A stretch of DNA of 51,207 nt, taken from the NCBI GenBank assembly GCA_947179295.1, contig CAMXAZ010000011.1, positions 1-51,207 of the forward strand. The letters are read 5' to 3'. Each line of letters starts with the position of its first letter. Within the stretch, counting starts at the first letter, position 1. Below, piece by piece: positions 1 through 7,017 of the stretch. A program made the translations under genes and the position numbers. The DNA is from an uncultured Muribaculaceae bacterium (GTDB lineage: Bacteria; Bacteroidota; Bacteroidia; Bacteroidales; Muribaculaceae). Below the pieces are notes generated by a model. That model had not been told where the DNA came from. It saw only the letters and a program-made list of their open reading frames with translations, and did no database searches.

Positions 1-102
1 AAATCACTCAGAGATATGCGACCCCAGCGTTAACAAATATTGGGGAACGGGGTCTAACAAATTGAGAGGATGCCTGATAAACAAGCATCCTCTCGAATTG
101 TT
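1..102. terminator. Left edge with a strong hairpin terminator
   Basis: No gene is visible in the first 102 bases. Positions 64-73 and 85-94 form a perfect 10-bp stem (GAGAGGATGC / GCATCCTCTC) with an 11-nt loop. On the plus strand it is followed by a T-rich stretch (GAATTGTTTTATTT). It lies just after the stop codon of the minus-strand DUF4861 gene, so it could end that transcript or one entering from the left of the window, or both. Confidence 0.6.
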
Positions 103-1266
103 TTATTTGATTGTTATTTTTACCGGATTTCGTTTCTCTTTTTCCCACCGGTGCAGGTAGTCGAACCATTCGGCGGCAGAGTGGGGTGAGGCGCTGTCGC
201 GTTCGGCTCCGGAGATGAAGCTGTAGCGTATGCGGCCCTTGGCGTCGGATTTCAGAAGCGTCAGATAATTTACGTCATCTTCCTTGACAGATCGCAGGTA
301 GCTTGCCGGGACAAAGATACCGAGTCCGATTGTGTCGGTGATGTCGGGCATTCCTTTGTCAGGCAGATTTGTGCCCCAGCTTCCGGCAAGACCGGCCTGG
401 GTGACGAAGCCCTGGTTGTCAGTGGCGAGTTTCTGCACTCCTGTGCAATAGGTGTATGACTTGGGTGCGCCTGTGATGGTGATGTCTACATCGATGTCGC
501 GGTGACGGGCATAGATAGTGTAGCGCTGACGCATTTCAAGAGGAGTGCCGTTGTAGACCCATCCGCGGTCAGAAACCTCGACTATTGAGCGGACCGGCCC
601 GGAGGCAATCACTCGCTGCATACGGGTGGTGACGGTGTCGATCGTGACCGGATTGCCGTTCTGCCATCCGCGGAACGAGCCGAGCGCCACTGAGGTTCCG
701 GCCCAGAGCACGTCGCGGCCGTAGCCTTGTTCGAGTTGTTTGCGGGTAGTGTAGAATCCGGTGCTGTCAAGTTCGAGCCGCGGGGTGTTTTTGGCGTAGA
801 GGTCTACGCTCTGGCGGTTGTCCATGTAGATGCGAATGGCATTATAGAGCCCTTCAAGCACAACTCCGTGGCCGTAGATGCTGTTGTACATCTGGCGGTT
901 GTCAACATCGCCGGGGAAGGCGATGGCCTGTATCTCAGGATGCTTCTTGTTTTTGTCGTTGAGCTTGAGATAGGCGTTTGTTTGGGGTGTGAATGATGTT
1001 TTCGGGCGGGCCGACGAGAGGTCGACGGTCAGGGTCTTTGTCTGGTTGGCTTTCAGGTCGACGAGGAATACGAGTTCATCGGGACGGCCGTCGTCATTGA
1101 GGTCGTCGAGCTGCCAGGGTGTGTCAGGCTGGCCTTTGATGACCGCCGAGTTGATTTCTTTACCGTTTTGGGATATAGGAACAACAACCGGCACCGCCTG
1201 GCGGGGTGTCGGTTGTGGATTCGTTACGGTAACAGTAATTGAAAGCAGAAGTGAAAACGCGAGCAT
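103..1266 (-). CDS. DUF4861 family secreted protein
   Basis: This 387-residue protein looks like a DUF4861 family member, a family of Bacteroidota proteins often found among polysaccharide-degrading genes; no reaction is established to my knowledge. The N-terminus is a short hydrophobic signal peptide (MLAFSLLLSITVTV), so the product is probably exported. The rest is beta-rich and hydrophilic, with a DLNDDGRPDEL stretch near residue 54 resembling a calcium-binding Asp loop. It starts 30 bp behind the rpoD stop on the same strand with no visible promoter between them, so it is probably transcribed by read-through from rpoD. The family call rests on overall resemblance, not on a decisive motif. 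Confidence 0.7.
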   Translation of the reverse strand: MLAFSLLLSITVTVTNPQPTPRQAVPVVVPISQNGKEINSAVIKGQPDTPWQLDDLNDDGRPDELVFLVDLKANQTKTLTVDLSSARPKTSFTPQTNAYLKLNDKNKKHPEIQAIAFPGDVDNRQMYNSIYGHGVVLEGLYNAIRIYMDNRQSVDLYAKNTPRLELDSTGFYTTRKQLEQGYGRDVLWAGTSVALGSFRGWQNGNPVTIDTVTTRMQRVIASGPVRSIVEVSDRGWVYNGTPLEMRQRYTIYARHRDIDVDITITGAPKSYTYCTGVQKLATDNQGFVTQAGLAGSWGTNLPDKGMPDITDTIGLGIFVPASYLRSVKEDDVNYLTLLKSDAKGRIRYSFISGAERDSASPHSAAEWFDYLHRWEKEKRNPVKITIK

Positions 1267-1296
1267 AAATAGAGTCGGTTTTGAGGTTGATGCTGA

Positions 1297-2157
1297 TTAC
1301 TGGCCGAGATATGCTTTGAGCAGGTGGCTTTTCTGTCCTTTGAGCCGGCGGATTGCCTTTTCTTTAATCTGGCGCACGCGTTCGCGGGTCAGGTCGAATT
1401 TGGCTCCGATTTCTTCAAGGGTCATTTCCTGGCATCCTATGCCGAAGAACATTTTGAGGATTTCGCGTTCACGGTCGTGGAGCTGCTTGAGGGCGCGCTC
1501 AACTTCTTTTGACAGAGACTCCTGGGTGAGTGTTGCATCGGCCATAGGGGAGTCATCGTTTGTGAGCACGTCAAGAAGGCTGTTGTCCTCGCCTTCGACG
1601 AAGGGAGCGTCGACAGAAATATGGCGGCCTGAAACTTTGAGGGTATCGGCGATTTTGTCGACAGGCACGTCGAGCTTTTCAGCAAGTTCTTCAGGCGACG
1701 GACGGCGTTCGTTTTCCTGCTCGAATTTCGAGAGAGCTTTGCTGATTTTGTTGAGCGAACCTACCTGGTTGAGCGGCAGGCGCACTATGCGGCTCTGTTC
1801 GGCAAGAGCCTGGAGGATGGACTGACGAATCCACCACACGGCGTAGGAGATGAACTTGAAGCCTCGTGTCTCGTCAAATTTCTGTGCCGCTTTAATCAAG
1901 CCGAGATTGCCTTCGTTGATAAGGTCGGGGAGGCTGAGCCCCTGGTTCTGATACTGTTTTGCCACAGATACAACGAAGCGGAGGTTGGCACGGACGAGCT
2001 TGTCGAGAGCTCTCTGGTCTCCTTGGTGAATGCGCTGGGCAAGCTCTACTTCCTCTTCGACGGAGATGAGCTCTTCGCGGCCGATTTCCTGAAGGAATTT
2101 ATCGAGCGACGCGCTTTCACGATTGGTTATAGATTTGGTGATTTTTAATTGTCTCAT
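1297..2157 (-). CDS. rpoD: Primary RNA polymerase sigma factor RpoD
   Basis: This is the housekeeping sigma factor that directs core RNA polymerase to most promoters. The 286-residue length, without region 1.1, is typical of the Bacteroidota primary sigma factor. Region 1.2 is near residues 15-45. Region 2 carries [15 protein letters not shown] and the melting segment [15 protein letters not shown] near residues 85-115. Region 3 follows, and region 4 ends in the helix-turn-helix [20 protein letters not shown] near residues 240-265. The start ATG lies about 20 nt downstream of the predicted transcription start of a near-consensus promoter (2183-2214). The DUF4861 gene follows 30 bp downstream. 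Confidence 0.97.
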   Translation of the reverse strand: MRQLKITKSITNRESASLDKFLQEIGREELISVEEEVELAQRIHQGDQRALDKLVRANLRFVVSVAKQYQNQGLSLPDLINEGNLGLIKAAQKFDETRGFKFISYAVWWIRQSILQALAEQSRIVRLPLNQVGSLNKISKALSKFEQENERRPSPEELAEKLDVPVDKIADTLKVSGRHISVDAPFVEGEDNSLLDVLTNDDSPMADATLTQESLSKEVERALKQLHDREREILKMFFGIGCQEMTLEEIGAKFDLTRERVRQIKEKAIRRLKGQKSHLLKAYLGQ

Positions 2158-2182
2158 GTCTACTTATAGCAGATAATTCGTG

Positions 2183-2214
2183 CAAAGGTAGTAATTTTTC
2201 GGCTTATATCAAAA
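2183..2214 (-). promoter_or_regulatory. rpoD promoter (Bacteroidota type)
   Basis: On the minus strand TTTTG (2214-2210) is followed after 19 bp by TACCTTTG (2190-2183), matching the Bacteroidota -33/-7 consensus (TTTG, about 19-20 bp, TAnnTTTG). Transcription would start near 2175 and give a leader of about 20 nt before the rpoD ATG. Confidence 0.75.
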
Positions 2215-2307
2215 TTTGAGAGTCTTAAAAGAGGTGAGATCAAGGTCTGAAAGTCGAAAAGTTGCTGTTTGGATGCGCGCGATGGTGGAAAAATGAAAAA
2301 AAAATTG

Positions 2308-2315
2308 TAACTTTG
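2308..2315 (+). promoter_or_regulatory. -7 box of the GT5-like/DUF4270 operon
   Basis: TAACTTTG at 2308-2315, directly after an A-rich tract, is a perfect TAnnTTTG box pointing at the gene starting at 2406. No clear TTTG box sits 19-20 bp upstream. The implied leader is about 85 nt. Confidence 0.6.
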
Positions 2316-2405
2316 CAATCCAATCACATAACAAAGAGCCTGGGCCAAGAGTTCAGCTGTAAAAAATATGGACCTTGGCCGGTTCGCTAAGACTATCTAT
2401 CCTAA

Positions 2406-3230
2406 ATGGCGCCCAAAAAAGTTCTATTCGTCTCGCAAGAAGTATCGCCTTATCTGCCGGACACATCAATGTCAGTCCTTGGTCGTGACATCCCGCAGGG
2501 TATTCATGGCAAAGAATTCGAAGTGAGGAGCTTCACCCCGAAATATGGCTGCATCAACGAACGCCGCAACCAGCTCCACGAAGTGATTCGTCTCTCCGGC
2601 ATGAATCTTATCATAGATGATTCAGACCACCCGCTGATAATTAAGGTGGCGACCTTGCTGCCCTCGCGTATGCAGGTCTATTTTATTGACAATGACGATT
2701 ATTTTCAGCCATTGCCTGAAAAGGGGCTCGAAACCGATCTTCTGCCCGCCGACAATGACGAACGCATCATGTTCTTCACAATGGGTGTCGCCGAGACCGT
2801 CAAAAAACTCCGTTGGCAGCCGGCTGTGATCCACTGTAGCGGCTGGGTTTCGGCTCTGACTCCACTGTATCTGCGCAGACGTTATTCGGATGACCCGATT
2901 TTCCGTGATTCAAAGATCGTATATGCCCTGCAGCCTGAAAAGTTTGAAGGAACTCTTGATCCGCGTTTCGCAGAGAAACTGCGCATGAGTGATTTCAGCG
3001 AAGAAGATATAGCCGCTCTCAGCACCGACCCCGTGGATTTCGCAACCCTTAACCGTCTGGCAATCGACTATGCCGACGCCGTAATCCAGGTAACAGGCGA
3101 TGTCGATCCTGCGCTGGTGGAATATGCCAAGGCTTCCGGTAAGCCGTTCCTTGCTTATGAAGGAGAGGAAGACCGCGTAGACCGTTACACAGAATTTTAT
3201 CGCTCGCTTTTAGGCGAGGAAGATGATTAA
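2406..3230 (+). CDS. Glycogen/starch synthase N-domain-like protein (GT5 half)
   Basis: The 274-residue protein resembles the N-terminal Rossmann half of GT5 glycogen/starch synthases (opening KKVLFVSQEVSPY, then FEVRSFTPKYG and AVIHCSGWVSALTPLYL). Full synthases are about 480 residues. The C-terminal half is absent, and the ADP-glucose motif KTGGL expected near residue 16 is replaced by LPDTSMSVLGRD. A normal synthase activity is therefore doubtful from sequence alone. Such short versions are common in Bacteroidota genomes and are usually labelled glycogen synthase. The DUF4270 lipoprotein gene starts 12 bp downstream, so the two are surely co-transcribed. Start ATG chosen because MAPKK leads directly into the first beta strand. 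Confidence 0.8.
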   Translation: MAPKKVLFVSQEVSPYLPDTSMSVLGRDIPQGIHGKEFEVRSFTPKYGCINERRNQLHEVIRLSGMNLIIDDSDHPLIIKVATLLPSRMQVYFIDNDDYFQPLPEKGLETDLLPADNDERIMFFTMGVAETVKKLRWQPAVIHCSGWVSALTPLYLRRRYSDDPIFRDSKIVYALQPEKFEGTLDPRFAEKLRMSDFSEEDIAALSTDPVDFATLNRLAIDYADAVIQVTGDVDPALVEYAKASGKPFLAYEGEEDRVDRYTEFYRSLLGEEDD

Positions 3231-3242
3231 TCTCCGATCAGA

Positions 3243-4664
3243 ATGAAAAAATTAGCTCTGCTTTCAGCAGGCGTAATAGCCACACTATCCGTCATTTCAT
3301 GTGACGAAAGCACCTCTACAGCCGGCGGGAGCCTGGTTGAGGATGAGGTTGAGATCGTCATAGACTCAAACTTTACCGTCAGCGGACGCCCGGTCAGCAA
3401 TGATCTGGTTCAGTCACGCACTGTGCTTCAGCTTCTCGGAAATCTGGATGCCAAAGGATATGGCAACCTCCGCAGCGATATTGTCTGCCAGTATATGCCG
3501 TCGGCTTATGTCGATACATTTTATGTCAAGCCCGACTATATTGATTCTGTCAAACTCGTCCTTTCTATGTATAAGGACGGATTTGCCGGAGACTCTGTGG
3601 TGCCTATGGGGCTTACGGTCTATGAACTCAACAAGCAGCTGCCATCGCCGATCTACAGTGATTTCACCCCTGACGGATATTACAATCCCTCGGCGCCTAT
3701 CGGTTCAACATCGTACTCGGCGCTCATTGACGGCGCTGAGGATATAGGAACTGACAGCGAGGGCAGTATAATAAAGGATATAAAGGTGACTCTCCCGACT
3801 GAATTCGGTGTCCGTCTCTACAACCAGTTCAAAAATTCTGAGGCCACATTTGCCACTCCGCAGGCGTTTGCAAAATGGTTTCCGGGATTATACATTGCCA
3901 ATTCATTCGGTTCAGGACGTGTGACAAGAATCGTCAACAATATGATCAACGTCTACTATCGTTCGGTGATGCCGATTCCTGACACCGATCCGCAGCGTGA
4001 CACGGTGTTCAACCTCGTCGGATCATATATGGCTGTCACTCCTGAGGTAATCACCAATAATAATATAGTATATAAAATGTCGGAAGAACTTAAGCAGCGC
4101 GCCCAGTCAGGCGAAACTATGCTTATAGCTCCGACCGGCTATGACGTTGAGTTCAACTTCCCGGCACGCGAAATACTCCGCCGCTATCAGGAAAACAGCG
4201 GATCGCTTGCAGTGGTCAACTCGCTTTCGCTCTCGATTCCGGCCCAGGAGATCGAGAATGACTACGGTCTGACCCCTCCGCCCTATGTGCTGCTTGTCAA
4301 GAAGAAGGACAAAGACAAATTCTTTGCCGGAACTCAGATCAATGACAACCTCTCGTCGTTCTATGCTTCATACAACTCTACCACCAAGAGCTATACATTC
4401 TCGTCAATGCGCGATTATATTCTTGATATAATCAAAAAGGGCGAAGCTACGGAAGAGGATGAGGAGTTCGTTATCTGCCCGGCGCTGGTATCGTTCTATG
4501 TGAATTCCAATTCAAACTACTACAGCTATTACTACGGCTACAACACCACATCCACTCAGGTAAGCTCCATAACACCCTATGTGACTGAGCCTGTAATGGC
4601 CACGCTTGATTTCTCAAATGCCAAGATCAAGTTCAGCTACAGCAAGCAGACCCTTGGTAATTAA
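3243..4664 (+). CDS. DUF4270 family lipoprotein
   Basis: A 473-residue predicted lipoprotein. The signal peptide MKKLALLSAGVIATLSVISC ends in a lipobox with Cys at residue 20, so it should be anchored in the outer membrane. The remainder resembles DUF4270, a Bacteroidota family of unknown function. A Tyr/Ser/Asn-rich stretch (about residues 420-435, SNSNYYSYYYGYNTTST) lies near the C-terminus. It follows the GT5-like gene by 12 bp and ends just before a strong hairpin. The pairing of these two genes is frequent in Bacteroidales, but what they do together is not known to me. Confidence 0.85.
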   Translation: MKKLALLSAGVIATLSVISCDESTSTAGGSLVEDEVEIVIDSNFTVSGRPVSNDLVQSRTVLQLLGNLDAKGYGNLRSDIVCQYMPSAYVDTFYVKPDYIDSVKLVLSMYKDGFAGDSVVPMGLTVYELNKQLPSPIYSDFTPDGYYNPSAPIGSTSYSALIDGAEDIGTDSEGSIIKDIKVTLPTEFGVRLYNQFKNSEATFATPQAFAKWFPGLYIANSFGSGRVTRIVNNMINVYYRSVMPIPDTDPQRDTVFNLVGSYMAVTPEVITNNNIVYKMSEELKQRAQSGETMLIAPTGYDVEFNFPAREILRRYQENSGSLAVVNSLSLSIPAQEIENDYGLTPPPYVLLVKKKDKDKFFAGTQINDNLSSFYASYNSTTKSYTFSSMRDYILDIIKKGEATEEDEEFVICPALVSFYVNSNSNYYSYYYGYNTTSTQVSSITPYVTEPVMATLDFSNAKIKFSYSKQTLGN

Positions 4665-4676
4665 AAAATAAATTAG

Positions 4677-4727
4677 TAACTTTGCGTCGCAATAGCCCTC
4701 ACGGGGCCGGCGCAAAGTTATTTTTTG
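4677..4727 (+). terminator. Terminator hairpin overlapping a TAACTTTG box
   Basis: TAACTTTGCG (4677-4686) and CGCAAAGTTA (4711-4720) form a perfect 10-bp stem, with a smaller inner hairpin (GCCC TCAC GGGGC), followed by TTTTTTG. This is a good intrinsic terminator for the DUF4270 operon. The left arm is also a perfect -7 box (TAACTTTG) with TTG at 4654-4656, 20 bp upstream, so it may also be the promoter of the tRNA downstream. Confidence 0.65.
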
Positions 4728-4776
4728 TGGTCTCGGAATAAGGCAGACACCGGATGGCCCGGACCGCAGTCAGCAA

Positions 4777-4849
4777 GCCGCAATAGCTCAGTTGGTAGAG
4801 CATTTCATTCGTAACGAAAAGGTCGTGGGTTCGAGTCCCACTCGCGGCT
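4777..4849 (+). tRNA. tRNA-Thr (anticodon CGT)
   Basis: A 73-nt cloverleaf: D arm GCTC/GAGC, anticodon loop TTCGTAA with anticodon CGT (reads ACG), variable loop AGGTC, and T arm GTGGG-TTCGAGT-CCCAC. The acceptor stem GCCGCAA pairs with TCGCGGC except for an A6-C67 mismatch; an A31-C39 mismatch closes the anticodon loop. The discriminator is T and no CCA is encoded. A hairpin and T-run follow. Confidence 0.95.
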
Positions 4850-4853
4850 CAAA

Positions 4854-4886
4854 GGGAGTGACAGAAATGTCGCTCCTTGCGTTTTT
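4854..4886 (+). terminator. Terminator of the tRNA-Thr transcript
   Basis: GGAGTGACA (4855-4863), loop GAAA, TGTCGCTCC (4868-4876) pair with one T-G wobble. TTGCG and a five-T run (4882-4886) follow. This is a compact intrinsic terminator right after the tRNA. Confidence 0.7.
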
Positions 4887-4951
4887 AGGAGACCATGCTG
4901 AAAGCGTGGTGACAACATGCGCATAGATGATTATCCGCGCAGATGCAATAA

Positions 4952-4979
4952 CTTACCTAAGGTGGTGGCCCTTACCTAA
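4952..4979 (+). promoter_or_regulatory. Direct-repeat putative operator upstream of HxlR gene
   Basis: CTTACCTAA occurs at 4952-4960 and again at 4971-4979, a 19-bp period, about 45 bp before the HxlR start. The first copy runs into ACCTAAGGT, a small palindrome. HxlR-type regulators are known to bind repeated sites near their own promoters, so autoregulation is a reasonable inference. The core promoter is unclear: TTTG at 4983-4986 and a T-tract ending TTTG at 5010 are too close (about 16 bp). Confidence 0.4.
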
Positions 4980-5021
4980 AAGTTTGTATCGCTGACTATC
5001 AGTTTTTTTGCAATCCCGGTT

Positions 5022-5375
5022 ATGGCTAAAAAACTTGACTACGAATATTGCAAGGCGGCTCCGATGCTTGAATGGCTCGGCAACAAGTGGGCGCTGGTGG
5101 TTCTCGTGAAGATTTCAGAGAACGGACCGGTGCGCTTCAATGAGCTGTACCGCAACATTCCGTCAGTATCGGAGAAGGTACTGTCGCAAGTGCTTCGTCA
5201 GCTGACCGCCGATGGAATAATTCGCCGCGAACTCTTTCCGGATGTTCCTCCCCGGACGGAATATTCGGTGACGGAGTTCGGTAAAACTCTTTTGCCTCAC
5301 GTCGAGGCTCTGCTCAACTGGGGACGCGAGAATTTTGAACGGATAATGGAAAACCGTAAAAATGCAAACAGATAA
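5022..5375 (+). CDS. HxlR family winged-helix regulator
   Basis: A 117-residue HxlR/MarR-like DNA-binding protein. The typical opening is seen: YEYCKAAPMLEWLGNKWALVVL (one Cys near the N-terminus, at residue 10), followed by the winged helix with RFNELYRNIPSVSEKVLSQVLRQL as recognition region, and the wing PPRTEYSVTEFG. Members often sense redox or reactive aldehydes through the N-terminal Cys, which is inference here. The VOC remnant starts 2 bp after the stop and TfoX_N follows, forming a small operon. Tandem 9-bp repeats upstream may be its own operator. Confidence 0.93.
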   Translation: MAKKLDYEYCKAAPMLEWLGNKWALVVLVKISENGPVRFNELYRNIPSVSEKVLSQVLRQLTADGIIRRELFPDVPPRTEYSVTEFGKTLLPHVEALLNWGRENFERIMENRKNANR

Positions 5376-5377
5376 CT

Positions 5378-5557
5378 ATGGCAGCTGAATTTAATTTCAA
5401 TACCGTCGGGCTGTTTACTACTGATAATGCCCGTATGGTGGCATTCTATCGTGACATTATGGGGCTTGAGGCCGATTGGAATGGTGTAGAGCCTGATGTA
5501 AGGATGTCCGACCCTGAAGGAAATATGATTGAAATACACTCTTTCACCAAAGACTAA
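5378..5557 (+). pseudogene. Internally deleted VOC (glyoxalase-fold) gene
   Basis: An open frame of 59 codons, ATG 5378 to TAA 5555-5557. It reads FNTVGLFTTDNARMVAFYRDIMGLEADW, the first beta-alpha-beta unit of a vicinal-oxygen-chelate domain, then jumps to RMSDPEGNMIEIHSF, the last strand of the same fold with its metal-ligand-type Glu. Full single-domain VOC proteins are about 115-130 residues, so roughly half, the middle, is missing. The frame is intact, suggesting an in-frame internal deletion rather than frameshift decay. It starts 2 bp after the HxlR stop and was presumably the regulator's target. It is unlikely to be enzymatically active alone. Confidence 0.75.
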
Positions 5558-5562
5558 ATCCA

Positions 5563-5877
5563 ATGGCTTGTACCTCTGAATTTATTGAATCCATCTGCGA
5601 TATGCTTACTCCATTAGGCGTAGTGCGCAGTCGCAAGATGATGGGCGATTACGTCATCTATGTCAATGAAAAATGCGTGATCACTGCCTGCGACAATATC
5701 GCTTACGTCAAGAAATTGCCTTGTATTGCCGATATGATGACAGATGCCGAATGCGGCTGTCCTTATCAGGGCGCAAAGGAAGCCTATATTCTTGACTTCG
5801 CTGACATCCGCAAGGCTCTTAAGGTGATTGAAACTCTATGGAATGATCTCCCGTTTCCGAAATCAAAGAAAAAGTAA
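5563..5877 (+). CDS. TfoX/Sxy N-terminal domain protein
   Basis: A 104-residue protein consisting of a TfoX_N domain only: FIESICDMLTPLGVVRSRKMMGDYVIYVNEKCVI at the start and a C-terminal helix before a basic tail (PFPKSKKK). Stand-alone TfoX_N proteins are widespread and of unclear role; the competence link of the gammaproteobacterial TfoX should not be assumed. It starts 5 bp after the VOC remnant and is the last gene of the HxlR operon. A perfect 12-bp hairpin follows. Confidence 0.88.
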   Translation: MACTSEFIESICDMLTPLGVVRSRKMMGDYVIYVNEKCVITACDNIAYVKKLPCIADMMTDAECGCPYQGAKEAYILDFADIRKALKVIETLWNDLPFPKSKKK

Positions 5878-5901
5878 CAATAGAGAGCACCCACAGAAAA
5901 G

Positions 5902-5936
5902 ACAGATCCCGAAGCCGTGGCGGTTTCGGGATCTGT
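5902..5936. terminator. Bidirectional hairpin between tfoX-like gene and fabI
   Basis: ACAGATCCCGAA (5902-5913) and TTCGGGATCTGT (5925-5936) form a perfect 12-bp stem with an 11-nt loop between two convergent genes. There is no long T-run on either side, so it may work as a terminator of either transcript or as a 3' end stabiliser. Confidence 0.6.
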
Positions 5937-5969
5937 ACTTATATAGTCTGGATCAGTCTGGCTGAGGGT

Positions 5970-6827
5970 TTAGCCGTACTGGATTGTTCCGTCTTCGTTG
6001 CGGTACTGGTCGAAGCCTTTTTCATACTGGTCCATTGCGCGGAGGCTCATACCCATGCTTGAGAAACCGCCGTCATGGAAGAGGTTCTGCATGGTGACCT
6101 TGCGGGTGAGGTCGCTGAACATGACGATGCAATAGTCGGCACATTCATCAGCGGTGGCATTGCCGAGGGGCGACATGCGGTTTGCGAAGTCCATGAGCGA
6201 AGACATGCCTTTCACGCCGCTGCCTGCAGTGGTCTGCGTGGGCGACTGAGAGATGGTGTTGATACGCACTGACTTTTCGCGGCCATAGATGTAGCCGAAG
6301 CTGCGGGCTATTGATTCGAGAAGCGCTTTGGCATCGGCCATGTCGTTGTAGCCGAACATTGTGCGCTGGGCTGCGATGTAGCTGAGAGCCACGATGCTGC
6401 CGTGGTCAGCGATCGCATCGAGTCTTTTTGCGGCCTGAATCATTTTGTGGAATGATATGGCTGATATGTCAAGCGTCTTGTTGAGCAGATCGTAGTCGAT
6501 GTCATCATAAAGACGTTTCTTGCGAACGTTGGGCGACATGCCGATGGAATGGAGAACGAAGTCGATCTTACCTCCGAGGATTTCCATTGATTTCTGGAAT
6601 ACCATTTCGAGGTCTTCCACATTGGTGGCATCGGCCGGGATCACTTCAGCATTGAGCTTTTCGCCGAGTTTGCTGACATCACCCATGCGGACTGCGACCG
6701 GGGTGTTTGACAGAGTGATTGTAGCGCCTTCTTCTACAGCTTTCTCAGCTACTTTCCAGGCAATACTCATGTCATTGAGCGCGCCGAAGATAATGCCGCG
6801 CTTTCCTTTCAAAAGATTATAAGCCAT
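5970..6827 (-). CDS. fabI: Enoyl-[acyl-carrier-protein] reductase FabI
   Basis: NADH-dependent enoyl-ACP reductase of the short-chain dehydrogenase fold, which carries out the last reduction of each fatty-acid elongation cycle in the cytoplasm. At 285 residues it is slightly longer than the E. coli enzyme. The nucleotide-binding loop (GIIFGALNDMSIAW, residues 11-24) has the FabI-specific SIA segment. The active site shows Y150, Y160 and K167 in the Tyr-x6-Lys spacing (YNDMADAK). The gene stands alone; a -7 box TAACTTTG lies on the minus strand at 6869-6876. Confidence 0.97.
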   Translation of the reverse strand: MAYNLLKGKRGIIFGALNDMSIAWKVAEKAVEEGATITLSNTPVAVRMGDVSKLGEKLNAEVIPADATNVEDLEMVFQKSMEILGGKIDFVLHSIGMSPNVRKKRLYDDIDYDLLNKTLDISAISFHKMIQAAKRLDAIADHGSIVALSYIAAQRTMFGYNDMADAKALLESIARSFGYIYGREKSVRINTISQSPTQTTAGSGVKGMSSLMDFANRMSPLGNATADECADYCIVMFSDLTRKVTMQNLFHDGGFSSMGMSLRAMDQYEKGFDQYRNEDGTIQYG

Positions 6828-6868
6828 TTGGTCTATTAAATTAATTCGTTTCTTTTATTTCGCGGGTG

Positions 6869-6876
6869 CAAAGTTA
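6869..6876 (-). promoter_or_regulatory. fabI promoter -7 box
   Basis: The minus strand reads TAACTTTG at 6876-6869, a perfect Bacteroidota -7 box about 40 bp upstream of the fabI ATG. The -33 position has only TTTCA instead of TTTG. Confidence 0.6.
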
Positions 6877-6927
6877 CGCAGAATTGGGCGGGATTTGAAA
6901 TATTTTTGCGAAAATCGCTCCCCGGAG

Positions 6928-6959
6928 GTTGCAACAACCGTAATATTGACTTAATTTTG
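6928..6959 (+). promoter_or_regulatory. Promoter of the TrmH-family methyltransferase gene
   Basis: GTTG (6928-6931) is followed after 20 bp by TAATTTTG (6952-6959). The -33 box is part of a small inverted repeat, GGTTG-CAA-CAACC (6927-6939 by count). Transcription should start near 6966, giving a leader of about 50 nt. Confidence 0.65.
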
Positions 6960-7017
6960 TGATAATTTGGAGTAAAGTTTTCTGACGCTCACATCCCTCC
7001 ACTAACGATTGAGAATT

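Noticed and set aside
989-1825. 278-codon open frame on the plus strand
   Set aside because: It is antisense to the DUF4861 and rpoD genes, its product is Ser/Arg-rich without any domain, and both minus-strand genes are clearly real.
4711-4720. Minus-strand promoter from the right arm of the hairpin (TAACTTTG)
   Set aside because: No TTG box lies 19-20 bp upstream on that strand and the only gene reached would be antisense DUF4270.
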